Origin: Todiramphus chloris collaris | Lineage: Eukaryota > Chordata > Aves > Coraciiformes > Alcedinidae | Assembly (NCBI GenBank): GCA_025345505.1 | Contig: JANVCC010000040.1 | Span: 8,207,655-8,271,654 of the forward strand | Reading direction: 5' to 3' | DNA: 64,000 bases | In this document: one piece after another, positions 40,433 to 51,899 of the stretch | Numbering within the stretch: position 1 is the first letter of the stretch | Layout of the letters: each line of letters starts with the position of its first letter | Position numbers and translations under genes: made by a program | The notes under the pieces: model-generated | What the model saw: the letters and a program-made list of their open reading frames with translations, nothing else | Told to the model about the DNA's origin: nothing | Databases searched by the model: none

Positions 40433-40477
40433 GCCCTCCGGGGAGGCGAGGGAAGCCCGGCCGGCGCGGAGAACCCG
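40433..40477 (+). CDS. COL23A1: COL23A1 collagenous exon (probable exon 3), 45 nt
   Basis: The exon is bounded by a strong acceptor (pyrimidine tract ending ttccacag, with a likely branch-point ctaac at 40405-40409) and a gtaagc donor. It starts with the last two bases of a glycine codon and ends with the first base of the next, the split-glycine phase seen in non-fibrillar collagens; 45 nt is a classic collagen exon size. It encodes (G)PP GRR GKP GRR GEP (G), five Gly-X-Y triplets. The Arg/Lys-rich GRR-GKP-GRR run followed by an acidic triplet matches the start of the first collagenous domain of human collagen XXIII alpha-1 as I remember it, with Asp changed to Glu. COL23A1 is a type II single-pass transmembrane collagen whose ectodomain can be shed and which forms homotrimers. 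The preceding exon, which should end in the cysteine-containing linker and the first G of this glycine codon, was not found in the window. COL13A1 and COL25A1 are the paralogue alternatives but fit less well. Confidence 0.88.
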
Positions 40478-41454
40478 GTAAGCATCGCCTTCCCTCACGT
40501 GGGACTGTGAGTTGGCACAAACATAGAATCCCCACAGCCGTGCTAGGTGGAGGTGTGCGCTGGCTTGTTCCCTGCGTACGGGCACGTCTGTACATTGCCT
40601 GCCGGTCCTACACATGTGATGTCTGCATTTTAGGCTTGGGGGATAACCAAACGTCTAGTGCCACCAGCCTTGGGTACATCCCAGGAACACTGATTGTGCC
40701 CTTAGGCCAGATGAAAGCATAGAACAGTCTCTCTGGGAACTTTTATTTGAGCTGTTTGCTTTAATTATATGCCTCTGTCATTTTGGTAGCTGGTGGTGGT
40801 TGGTTGCTTTTTTTATTCCTGTCTTGTGAAATGGAAAAGCACCAATGCTATTTCAGCTGGTGCGTTTTCCACAGCTCTGAAGGGCTGTTGGAAAGGGGAG
40901 GGATGTGGTTGACTTTGCTCTTTCTAAGGAACAGTCAGACAGGAATGTACCTCAAAAGCCACATGGGGTTTGCAACTGCCTTTGTATGTCAGAAAGCAGC
41001 AGATGAAATCCTACACTTTGCAGGTCTCAAGTTTTTGAATGCTAAGAGAATGAATGGGGACCAGGTAGATTTCTGTTTAGTGGGGAGGTGCTTCTTTGCT
41101 GCCTCTTGCTATAGCAAAAAGATGGCTGGGTATTGAAAATGGGCAGCATAATTTTCTGATCACCAATATTTTAAACAATGTTTTTAACTCTGAGGAAAGG
41201 AAATTAGGGGGTTTGTGCTGCAGACCATGATCTGATCTCCATGGAAAAGGCAAGCAGGCATTTCCCTTCTCTCTTCCACTGATGGTATTTCACAGTGTGT
41301 TAGTTGTTCTCCGAGATATTTTTGCTCAGGGATTACTTGTGGCCAAGGGATGGGTACTGCACTCATGGGGATGATTGATGGATCCCAGGCCGCTTCACTG
41401 AACCCTGTTTTCCTGACAGTTGGGCTGTAGGAATAACCACCAGGTAGCTTTGTC

Positions 41455-41475
41455 TTTTTTTTTTTTTTTTTTTTT
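41455..41475. repeat. T21 homopolymer
   Basis: An uninterrupted run of 21 T lies in the intron after the 45-nt exon. Confidence 0.9.
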
Positions 41476-44400
41476 AATTGGGTTTTAAATATTGTGAAGG
41501 GCTTTAAGAAGGACAGTGAAGTACAGCATTCAACAAAGGGCAGCTGGTGAGGTCAGCCAATGAATTTGGGTTTTATATGCAGACATTTATGCAAGTGTTG
41601 TCTGAAATGTCTCTCTAGCCTGTATGAAAATCTGGGAGGTAGTGCTGAACTTGAGCATACCCTTGTCCTTTGCTCCCTTCTGTTTCATGTAAGAGCTTCT
41701 GAAAAGCGATGTCCACAGGTGCCACTTGAGCATCCCTCTGGTGAAGCAAAAGCTGACATGGAATGCAGGACAACAAACATTATAAAAGGAAGGGGAAAAA
41801 AAAATGATCAATCATTAATCATTAATAACAACTTATGATCTTTTTTGAACTTTTCTGCAACTGTGGAGGAAAATTGAGGAGAGTGCAGCAGACACCCACC
41901 TGCACACACAGACACTCAATGGGTCACACCAGTTAAATCCATCTAATGCAACACAGCCCCCGTGGATTGCTCTGCTGCAATATAGATAGAAACACGGAGA
42001 GCAGACATCCATCTGTATATTGGTTTTGGCCGAGCTGCCAGATGTTTGTTTTCACAGATAGCTTGAATATATATTTCATTTTTGTTTGAGAACCTGACCA
42101 CATATAAACCAGGTCCTTGTTCCTTTGATGCAGCTGATAAATGTGAATAAAACTTTGTTTGTATAGCATGACAGTGTCCATCCCCAGGGACCCTGCATGG
42201 TTATAGCTTTACAGCCTCCAGACAATTGCTGCTGCAGGGCCAGAAGGCTCAGAGCTGGTCTCAGCCCTGCCAAGGGGAGCATTTTTTCTGGTAATTGTTG
42301 AGCTGGTCATGTTGAAAAACTTTTTCTGATTCATATTGAAACTTCCAACATATATCTCTCAGAAGCAAGCAGAGAAACATTTAAGAGATCATTCTGTCCC
42401 TTTTCAATCTCACCCTGCTGATTTAAACCAAGACTCAGTTTTACTTTTTTCTTTTTCTGTGATGGATTCAGATGAAAAAAAAAAAATTAAATGATCCAAC
42501 AGCTCTGTTTCTCTAAACTAAGAATTCATCATCCTGAGAGTGCTCTGAGACAACCACTCTCTACCACAGAATAAGACCATACCATAAACCATTTCTAGGG
42601 GGGAAAAAAAAAAAACCAACAACTATTTGGACTGTTTGGAAGTGGGGCAAGCCTGGCTGCATGTGCTGAAATGTGGGAGTGAACCACCATTGCCACCTCC
42701 TGATTCCTCACCAAGGGAGTTGCTGAGGGCAGGCAGTGGGTCCTGCCAGGGACCTGCCTGTGGGCTTGGCTTTGTGTCTTTGGACACAGAGAAGCATAAA
42801 TGAAGTAAGCTTTCCCCCTTGGGGAGCCTGTGGGAAGGGGTGCTGTGCTAAACCCTAGCCTTTCCTTGTGCTTTGCACTTTTGGCAGCAGCTCAAGCTTC
42901 TCATGGTGACACAGTTGTCCTCACTGTCATCTCTGCCCTGCCCTCAAAGTCCAACACCAGGTACCTGAGGGAGCATTTCCGCTGTTGTCAGCCCGTGTAA
43001 GCAAACTAGGGAGTAATTGAATCAAGAGGCTTCATCGGATCCGTTTTATTTACTCTTGGTGTCATCTGGTCCTGTGGGAATTGTGGCTGTTGCAGGAGAA
43101 CAGCACATGTGTCCTGGAGCTGGTCACGGGGATGGAATAGCTGTGTGATCACCACCTGAGCACTATGAGCGTGCAAGAGGTTACTTTTAAAAATTAATTT
43201 ATTCTGCTGTTGTTAGACGAGGCCAGGAAATTCACACCAGCATCCTCGCCGGGCAGGTGTCACTCCTGATCTGGCCCTTCAGTAGTGTGGTCTGGTCTGG
43301 CATGTCCCAAGCTCTGTCCCATTCTGTCGGGACCCACAGGTCCCATCATCCCTATTCCTGCATGTGAGCATCAGTGGTTTCTTGCACAGTTAGAAAACAA
43401 GCACAGCCTTAAAGAGCCACATGCTCCTACCCATGAAAATAGTTGGTAAATAAATAGGAAACTACATTTGAATCCAATGTTATATGGGATTTTCAGCTTC
43501 TTCTGAATGTGAGAGGAAGGTTTGCAGCACTAGCTGTTGCGGTTGGTCCTGACATCCAGCCTGCACATCTCAGATACAGTTCCCTTCCCATGCTGAAGTC
43601 AAAATCATGTTTAATGTCACATTAGCTTGTTTTTTCAGTGTGATATGGCCCACTGAGGACACAGCTCAACTGTTGTAGTAAGTGTTTGTGAAATAACATG
43701 GATTTTAGCAGGGGACCTGGGAGGTTTTGCTTCCCAACTCTTGATGCCAGCTGGTGCTAAGTGAGTAGGATGGGGTATGACCACTCAGACCTCTGGGGGC
43801 TTTATGTTTATTTTTTTATTCATACTGGGGTGTTCCTGAAGAATAGATGAATCAGATCCAGGATTTGTGAGTTTATTCAGTTTAAAGTCTCTGCACAACT
43901 ACTAGATGGTAGTAGATGATGGCTCGTGTGTCTCATACTGACATGCTGCTTTCTTCACCTGGCTTGAAGATTGATCCAAAAACTGTTCTAAATCTCAAAA
44001 ATCCCACAAGAAAAAACAAGAGAAAATACACCTGAAATGTTAAGCCTGGGAATTCTCAGAGTATGTCTCCACCCTCCTCACATGAAGCAAGGACTGGTTC
44101 TGGCCATAAGCACTCAAAGCTGGTCGCTGTGGAGTTGGATAGCACCTGTTTGTCTCAACTGTGCACAGCTTCAGCAGAAGGAAATAAATGTTGTCTGGTT
44201 TAGGCACAAAATTGCTCTTGCAGGTGGGCCTGGGAGGGCATTTTTTTGATGAAGTGTTATTTCATTGGAAAATGTTGACTTGGCAAAATTGCTGCTTCTG
44301 GCAGTAAAAGTGTTTTGTTTACAGATTATTTTTTTTTTCCATTTCAAAAAACACTTGTAGGGAGAATGTTTTGAAATTGTTGAAATGAACTAAAAGCCTC

Positions 44401-45057
44401 CTGCTCCACCTCCCGTGATTTTTGGTTCCCAAGTTTACATGACACTATCACTGTCTCTTTAATTTCAACTTCCAACAAAGTTTTGATTCCAAGTTGTTTG
44501 TTTGTTTTTCTTACAGCTATTCTGTTTGCAGAAATATCCTGATTTGGAGCAGGGAAGAATCTAAAGCTTTTTAAAGAACAAAAGCAAAGCAATTTCTCTG
44601 CAGGGCAACGTTATTTCTCTCCCCGCTCTACACGTAGCTACACCCCTATTTTACCCATTAAGACCCTTTCAAACCCCTAGATCATGTGCTTGTATTTACT
44701 GGGGGCCGGGGGTTTATTGCTCCCTGTATTTCTTATGATGAGTTGCACACACATACCCTCGTACTTGAGGACTGCTTTGGTTTCTACTGAGCTTGAGGAA
44801 AAAAATCTAATCTAATCTGTCCCATATTTGTTCTCAATAATGAGCTTCTCTGCTAGAAACGCTAGAACATTCCCTGTGCTCACCCGTGCTGAGGCATGAG
44901 TAGGAATTATTGAGGTCAGCAGGCAGTGACAAATACTCTTTTTTTTTTCAGACTGACGTAGAGCTGATCTCAGTGACGACTTATGACTGTAGCAGTTGTC
45001 CTCCTTCCTTGTTGTCCTTGGCTTAGTTACTCCCCTTATTCTGGATTAATAACTTTG

Positions 45058-45172
45058 TGCACACATATATGTACATATTGTGTGTGTATACATGTGTGAG
45101 ACATATGTGTTTATATAGATGTATATATGTATATATACATACAGTTTTTAATATATATAATTTTTTTTACAC
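45058..45172. repeat. TA/TG/CA dinucleotide-rich microsatellite region
   Basis: About 115 bases are dominated by alternating purine-pyrimidine steps (acacatatatgt, gtgtgtgtatac, tatatatgtatatatac). They contain a perfect 16-bp palindrome, tatgtatatatacata. Confidence 0.85.
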
Positions 45173-46969
45173 ATCTTCAAGTGGCCCCAGATGTGTGTAT
45201 GCTACCTTGGGGATAGGTTCTTTGCCCATTAAGGGCAGCAGCAAAGTACCCTCTGATTCTTCCTGAGCTATTGGAGAAAGGTCTTTCTGGTTTGGTATCC
45301 CCCTCCCAGCAGTGTGCTCTCCTGTCATGGCAGGAAAGCTTCCGTGAGAAATGATGTATACATGAAACAGAAATGGTTGCTTATCCCCAAATTCTCAAGT
45401 GACAAAAATACTTGGAAATAAATGACTGTGACGTGTCATTTCCCATATGTTTGTGTACTGACAGGGATGATGCCACTCTGACCTGCTAGGTCTTTGGGTA
45501 CACAAAATAACATTCATGTTAGCCAATCAGGAAATCTGGGTCACTTATTTTTGATGAGTTCCTGTTTTCACCTCCTGCTAGCACAGCTCTTCATGTTCTT
45601 AAGGAATCTCTTGGTGTTTCTAAGTATCTCCATGCCCTCGCAGGCTTGGGTTCTAGGTGTTCGCTCCTGGCAGTATAGCAGCACTGTATGCTGCAGATCA
45701 TGGAAAAGCTCAGCATGTTTCATGCACGTCAGTCGGAGACCCAAACCTGTGCATTTGCAGGTTATTTTGTCTTTCTCCTCTTCCTTCTGGAATAAGCCCC
45801 CAAGTTAATTTGTTACAGAGTTTTAAATATCTAAAGGCTGTTTCAAACTTTTATTCATTAATAATAAGAGTTTCCAAGTGGTTTCATCCTTTCTTCCAAG
45901 ATCTCAAATGGATTCTCACTAGTCAGAATTATTACCCATAAATTCTGGAAAATTTCTCTGAAACTCTTGTGCAATGTGCCCACTTTGAGGAGATAGCTGG
46001 GCAGCCCCCAAGTACATAATTAACTTCTTTATTGGTGCCTTGAAAAATAGTTGACTTTCTTCCATAGGAAACAAGTGTGCTGTGGCTAGGCTATTGAAAA
46101 ACATGTTCAGCAAACCACAAAGTTCTGTTGTTCTTAGGAGGAGGAAAGATCAGTTCAGTAGTCTTGACTTTGTGCCTTAATGAAGATTTAGCTAAACCCG
46201 TTTGGTCAACAGTGCAGTTAAAGAGTAGTGTAACTCCACTGGTGCAGAGAAGAGCATCCCATGTTGCACAGACAGATCCCCCCCATACAATTTTGATGCT
46301 TGTAGTTGAGAGGAAAATATTTTAAATGAGCACTTGCCTGCACGTGTTGGGGAAAAAACAGTAGCTGAGAAAAGAAAAAAGGCAACAAATTCCAAGGAGA
46401 TTATAATTGGTACATGATTGAAATCCCATATTAAAATAATTTCCTGACTGCTGCTTATTCGAGACTTAGTTTTGACTTCTCTACAAAAGGGCTTTTGTGG
46501 GTAGCTCGCCGTAAGTGAGTTAATAAATCAGGTTTGTGATTCTCAGTTAATAAATTGGCATAGAGCCATTGACTTCTGTATTTATAGGAAATTAAACCAA
46601 GGAAAGTGTGCTAAGAGCGTATGTGCATTCTAGCGCTAAAGAAAATAGGCTTCTGGGCATGGAGGGAGGTTGGCTCCTCCCCGCCGGCCGGGCACTTGGC
46701 TGGGTTGTGTGCAGAGCTGACCACACTGGGCTGATGAACACAGGTTAACAGGCTAATTCTTGGCAGCGGGTGCTGCCTGTCATTATTCGCTTTCAGTCCT
46801 CATTCTTGGGCTCCTCGTGGGTTTTGTTATTCAACTTTTCAACGTTTTCATTTTTAAGCAAATTTTTAAAACCTAGAAAAGACATTAGCTTGAAATATGC
46901 TTCTTGTTTTATATTCTTGAATAAGATGAACCAAGCAATCTTATTTTTTTCCCCTCCATTGTAATCATT

Positions 46970-47001
46970 CCCCACCCCCCACCCCCTTTTTTTTTTTTTT
47001 T
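46970..47001. repeat. C-run / T-run tract
   Basis: Runs of C separated by single A residues are followed directly by a T15 run. It is low-complexity intronic sequence. Confidence 0.8.
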
Positions 47002-48009
47002 ATTGTGATTAGTTTCTGGTTTTGATCAGGCAGGAAATGGAGCATGAAGAAGCCCCAAACAGAGAGCTATAGGCTGCCTTGTGAACAGGAGTGAAATGTG
47101 GATTGCATTAGATAGTGGCTCAGCGTTCACCTCTGCGTAGCACCAGCCTGAGCGAGCAGTGGGAAAGCTGCAGAAATCAGTATGGCAGGGGATGAAGTCC
47201 CCAAACTGCAGGGGACTATAGTGGATTTTTTTAATGGTTCCCCCCCCCCCCACTGCCATTATTCACAGCTTCAGACTGTGACAGCTGTACTTAAAGCCTG
47301 TTGTAGGTGTAATGTGCTTTTCCCTTGGGTCTAAGGCACTGTGCATTAGCCCACTGTCTGCCTCTGAGCACAGCAAAGCCCTCGAGCAGGGGTCACATGG
47401 AGATGACACAGGACCATAGGCTTGTGTGCTGTGTTTTGATGTCAGGGAGGGATGGGGAACAAATGACAGGGATGTCTGGAACCTGTGGCAGCTGTAGCAA
47501 CATCCTTGCCAGGTGCCCCTGGCGTTGCATTGCTCCTTTGGCTTCTGCAAGAGTATCTCCAGCTCCTCTTGCAGTACCTAAAGGAAAATAAGCTCTATGG
47601 TGAAAATGCAATTTTTGCTCTACAAAATTCCAGCCGTATCTCTGCTTTTTGCTGGTGCTGCTCTGCAATTGCACGTGGTGCCGCAGGCCTTGAACACGGG
47701 TGATGCTTTGCGATGTGTCTGGGGTCTCATGGAGTGAGAGGGAATGGAGTCACACTGGGGAAAAAATGGGAAGAGGAGGAGTATACACCCCCCGTAAGTA
47801 CAGATGTGCCAGCAGCACAGGTGAGATGGTCCCATAATGGGAGAATGTGGAGGGCATTAAGCATATCTGAAAAGTCATCCCATTGGAACTGAATGGGAAA
47901 GTATTAAATTGTTTTGGTTTTGATTCCTGATATGTGCTGTTTTATCAGATTATGCTTTTTCTTTGCAATTAAGTGACTTTTTTTTCTTTGTTTTTCTTTT
48001 GTTTTCCAG

Positions 48010-48017
48010 GACCTGCA
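48010..48017 (+). CDS. COL23A1: COL23A1 microexon (probable exon 4), 8 nt
   Basis: This 8-nt exon (gacctgca) lies between a very strong pyrimidine tract (about 47977-48007, ending ttttccag) and a consensus gtaagt donor. A plausible branch-point adenosine is at 47976 in aagtgac. The first two bases complete the glycine codon opened by the 45-nt exon (G|GA), followed by CCT and GCA, giving one Gly-Pro-Ala triplet. The exon ends in phase 0, exactly what the 27-nt exon downstream needs. Human collagen XXIII has Gly-Pro-Pro at this place as I recall. Because 8 is not a multiple of three, skipping it would shift the frame for the rest of the collagen. It is too short for ordinary ORF or similarity searches. 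The call rests on splice signals, phase on both sides and the expected residue count, which all agree. Confidence 0.82.
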
Positions 48018-51000
48018 GTAAGTATCCTGGATTTTACTGTTGGATCAACAAAGTTAAGGCTTCCCCTTCCCCCCTCCCCTGCCTTTCAGTGTCATTGCAA
48101 AAGCACAGCATTTTTTGGTAGAGGTGTGTCTGGAAGTAAAATTGGTACCAGATGCTGTTGTATTTTATTTTTTCAGGACTGTAGACAAATACAGAGGGGG
48201 AGAAAAAGTTTTAAAATGTTTAACTTGCTGCCCTGAGGGACTTCCAGTAATTTTAAACCCAGAAAATATTCAGTAAAAGAAAGTTTTCCCTTTCAAGTAT
48301 TCTTTAATCCCCTTTCGTTTAGCAGAAAGAGTGCTGTACTAATATTTTAACATGTTAGTGGGTTTATTGGTTCTAAAGCTCTCTCTTGCTTTTCTTAACT
48401 GTTGTGTTCCCATCATTTCAGAGGGGTTTGGTAACCTCACAAGGTCTTCTAGAAGGAAAGCTGTAGCCTGCTTGCTTCTCTCTTTGAAGTCTTTGGTAGA
48501 ATAATGAGCATTCCTACCAATGCAACCAGAAAATTTATGCAGGATTTGGTGTTTAATGGGGTAATAGTTGAAAATGTGTGTCAACTCCTCCTTCCAAATG
48601 TTCAGACGTGCTTTTGACTGTGCCACCACCATGTCCAAATCTGTTCTCCCACTGGTTTTGGAGTGAGAAAACAGTGTTTCATTTGTGGCCTCCTAGTTGC
48701 TGAGGGATAGTTAAAAAGAAGTTATGGGCATTAGGTAGTTCTGGGTTTCTACCTTTCTTGCCCCAAAGGAGGAGAAGAAACACAGGCTGTTTGCAGCCAC
48801 ATGTTTCCTCCTCCATCCTTGCAGTAACAGATGTTTCTTTATGTTGCTGTCTTCATGTAGAGCATCACTGGGTTGAAAAGTGGGCATTTCAGGAAAAATA
48901 GCTTTGCTAACTATTCCCAGGTGCATTAATTTCCAGTTCCGTAAACCTGTTTAAAAGCCAAAAGGTGACAAGAAAATGCATGGGGAGTGTTGAGGCTGTC
49001 ACAAGTCTATGGCTTTGGTTGTCCTTGGATCAGCAGCGCTGCCTATGGGTTTCGTTAATGGCCTTCAGCTCTCTGAAATTTTAATTCTATTGCAGGTTCA
49101 TTTTTTAATGTAAAGACTTAATAGTCATTTGAGCAAAATTATTATTTGGCCAGGCTTTGAAGGAGCAAATTGGGAAGACTTAACAGCTTTAGGTTAACCG
49201 TCTGTACAGGAGATCCAAATGGATTTGTTCTAAAAGTTGTGCCCAGTGTTAGCAATAAAGCCAAGATTCTGGCTCAAGAAATGCAAACAAATGGTTTTGT
49301 CTTGCTTGTGTTCAGACATGTAGCCTGTCAATAAACTAATTTTCCTGTAAACATTCTGTGATCAAATACTGCAAGGCAGCCTCTCCAACCCACACAGTAA
49401 AAGCAATTCAATGGGTTTTTTTAAATATTAGTGCCTTGAGCATTGACTGTGGGAGCACCGCTGGGAGATGAATTCCCACCTGCCTGGCCCAGAGCTCAGC
49501 ACGGCTCCCCAGCAGCACAGCCATTCACCTGCTTCACCAAATCCTGCCCTGCCATTGGGCAAGATCCCGAGGCTGGGGAGAGCATCCCTGAGGCTGAGCG
49601 CAGGGACGTGTGTCTGAGGAGCCCTTTTGGGTGCTAGAGCTGGTCCTGACAGGGTTTCTGCCTGGTGACACTATGGGGTTTGGTTTGGTTTTTCTCCCCC
49701 CTCTTTGAAATTCCTGCAATTTGGCTTAATTACTAGAGAAAAAATTCTCACCCAACAGTACGTTACAAATTAAGAGGATACTGCCTATTTAAAATTCTAT
49801 ATACCCATCTCTTAAGGGATGTTTTCCTCTTGGTTAAAGTACTTTGAGTTATTTCAGCTGGATTTATTTAACCATTTCAGTCCTGCTCCTGCTCAGAGGC
49901 TATTACCAGCCCACACGCAGCCAGCTGGGTTAGGCTTCCTCACGTGTGCGCTCTGTTCACTTTTATTGTATGTGATTCGGCGTAGGCAACATATGGCACA
50001 CTATTAATTTTTCTTTGTCTCTAGTTGGTTTCATTTCCTGGTTCCCACGGCACTATTGAATTGCAGACGAAGCACAGGGGATATTTAACACAAACAAGAC
50101 TTTTTTTTTTTCCCCTTGCCTTTCTTTAAAAGACAACTCCTGGTTTGGTTCGTTTGTTTAAAAGAAAAAAAAAATCCTGCATTTTTAGTGTAAGCAGCAT
50201 TTGCCAGACACTACTTTAGACATAATATGAGTCCTAGAACCCACAGAACCACAATATTATTTTATTTCAACAGTACTGTATTTAACTCTATTAGTTTCTT
50301 CTGTTTCTTGATTTTGGCCATAAGGAATCGATTACCTCTTATATGTACAGCATCGCACTTTGCTAAAACTGTATCCTCAATTCTCTTGTTCCCTAGTAGC
50401 AGTTGTTCTGGTATTTTATTTTTTTGGCTGTCATAAGCTAGTTGTGTATATGAAATTATTAGAATTTGTGGTACAGGATTTGTGGCTGTTGGATGATTGA
50501 TCGTCCTGTCTGTGAGTAAGGGGTAATCTGCTCAGATGTGCTGTAAAACCTCTGTTTCAGAGGGTATTAAAATCACATGCTGGGTAGGAAATTTCTACAA
50601 TTGAAGGATAGACTTACCACAGACTGTAATTATACATTTACAGTCCCAGATATTAACAAACACTTTATGTATTAACATGCTGGCTGGGGAACTCACCAGC
50701 GAGTGAGGGCTGGGAGTTGCAAGTGTTTCCTATTTATCTGTGTGTGCTCCAGTGCCATACGTCTCCATAAAAATCTCACCGTACACTTTATCCCAAGACT
50801 GTAATTTGTTAAATAGGTGGTTGTTGAAGTCAATATTGTTTCTGGATGAATCAGTAGTGCTGCAGGAGGCATTAAAAGCAGCGGGGGCACTTAGCAAGGC
50901 AGGAGAACCACCGTACTTGGTATGAAGTGGGCTGCCAGAGCTATTTCATGCTGTAAGAAATGTATGAATCTGACTGTATATCCACAGCATGCTGACATAC

Positions 51001-51872
51001 CCTATGTTTATGGTAGCAGATGACATTGCTGTACCAGACACACGCTTTACTGCCTACTTGTGTACCAGCTAATACTTAACAGTTCCTTCCCAGGAATCTG
51101 CCTTACGTCTGGCTTGCAGCAGGCTCCTTTTGCTGTAGCTCACAGTACATTTAATGGCAGCTCGAGCATTAAATGCCTTTGGGAGCCCCCCAAGGAGAGC
51201 AGAAAAGGTGAAATAATCCTGAAGGGGTTGTGTTTTATTCTGCTGATCTTTCAGTTGTTACTAGCAATTTAAGTAAGGTCTTCCCCTGTAGCATAAGCTT
51301 TTCTTTCTGCTTCATCACAAACTAAAGCAAAGCTTACAGGTGAGCTGAGCGAGCTGCATCCTGCAAGGAAATTAGTGGATCTAAGAGGGAGAAAACGTCA
51401 CTGAATCTGATGCTGGAATAGGAGTTTGAAGCTCAGCGACTGCCCCTGGGCAGATGGGCTGTCCTGGCTGCTGGCTCAGCAGCGCTGCAGCCTCCCCAGC
51501 CTCTCCCCAGCACTCGGCTGTTCCTGAGCCTCTCGGTACACGGGTCCCAGGGCAGGTTCATGGCCACAATCGAGTGTACCATGAACACCCTTGGCTTCAG
51601 GGGCAGCAGGGACTGAGCACAGGCAGCAGGGATGGGGGTGAGTTGGTAAAAACTTTGGTAAGTAGCTGAAGAGAAGCACAAGATGAAAGCCGGGGGAAAA
51701 TATGGCATAGATGTGACCTTTGTGATTGCCCCAAGAGTATTCTCTGGAGAGAGTTTAGCCCTGGGGCCAACCTGGGGAGCCAATGGCCCCATCTCCTGCC
51801 TGCTGCTATGTGTTGTCATACTGCTATGGGTGCCTTGACTGACTTGTTATCTCACTTGTTCCCCCACCACAG
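48018..51872 (+). other. COL23A1: COL23A1 intron between 8-nt and 27-nt exons (3,855 bp)
   Basis: This complete GT-AG intron is in phase 0. It starts with a consensus gtaagt donor and ends with a modest pyrimidine tract (ttgttcccccaccacag). I saw no transposable-element fragment, RNA gene or further exon. Short T and A runs occur near 50101-50112 and 50164-50173. Confidence 0.8.
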
Positions 51873-51899
51873 GGGCAGTCAGGACGCGATGGTTACCCG
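51873..51899 (+). CDS. COL23A1: COL23A1 collagenous exon (probable exon 5), 27 nt
   Basis: The acceptor is ccaccacag and the donor is gtaact, which is weaker than consensus because position +5 is C. The 27-nt exon reads in phase 0 as GQS GRD GYP, three Gly-X-Y triplets. This is identical to the corresponding human collagen XXIII segment as I remember it. It follows directly on the Gly-Pro-Ala of the 8-nt exon with no interruption. A multiple-of-nine exon length is typical of collagen genes. The next triplets expected from the human protein (starting GPL GLD) were not found between here and the window end, so the following exon should lie beyond 64000. A strongly pyrimidine-rich stretch (about 51995-52055) sits roughly 100 nt downstream of the weak donor and could bind U-rich-element splicing factors; that is inference. 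Confidence 0.88.

Larger units (their letters stand above)
40478..48009 (+). other. COL23A1: COL23A1 intron between 45-nt and 8-nt exons (7,532 bp)
   Basis: This complete GT-AG intron interrupts a glycine codon after its first base (phase 1). It contains a T21 run at 41455-41475, a TA/TG dinucleotide-rich tract at 45058-45172, C/T homopolymers at 46970-47001 and a C12 run at 47240-47251. No CR1 fragment, RNA gene or additional collagen exon was recognised. The last 33 bases are almost pure pyrimidine, a strong acceptor context for the very short exon that follows. Confidence 0.8.

Noticed and set aside
46679-46693. Small CpG cluster (ccccgccggccgggc) as a promoter or CpG island
   Set aside because: The cluster spans only about 15 bases with no extended CpG enrichment, TATA or transcript evidence. 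It is too small to call.
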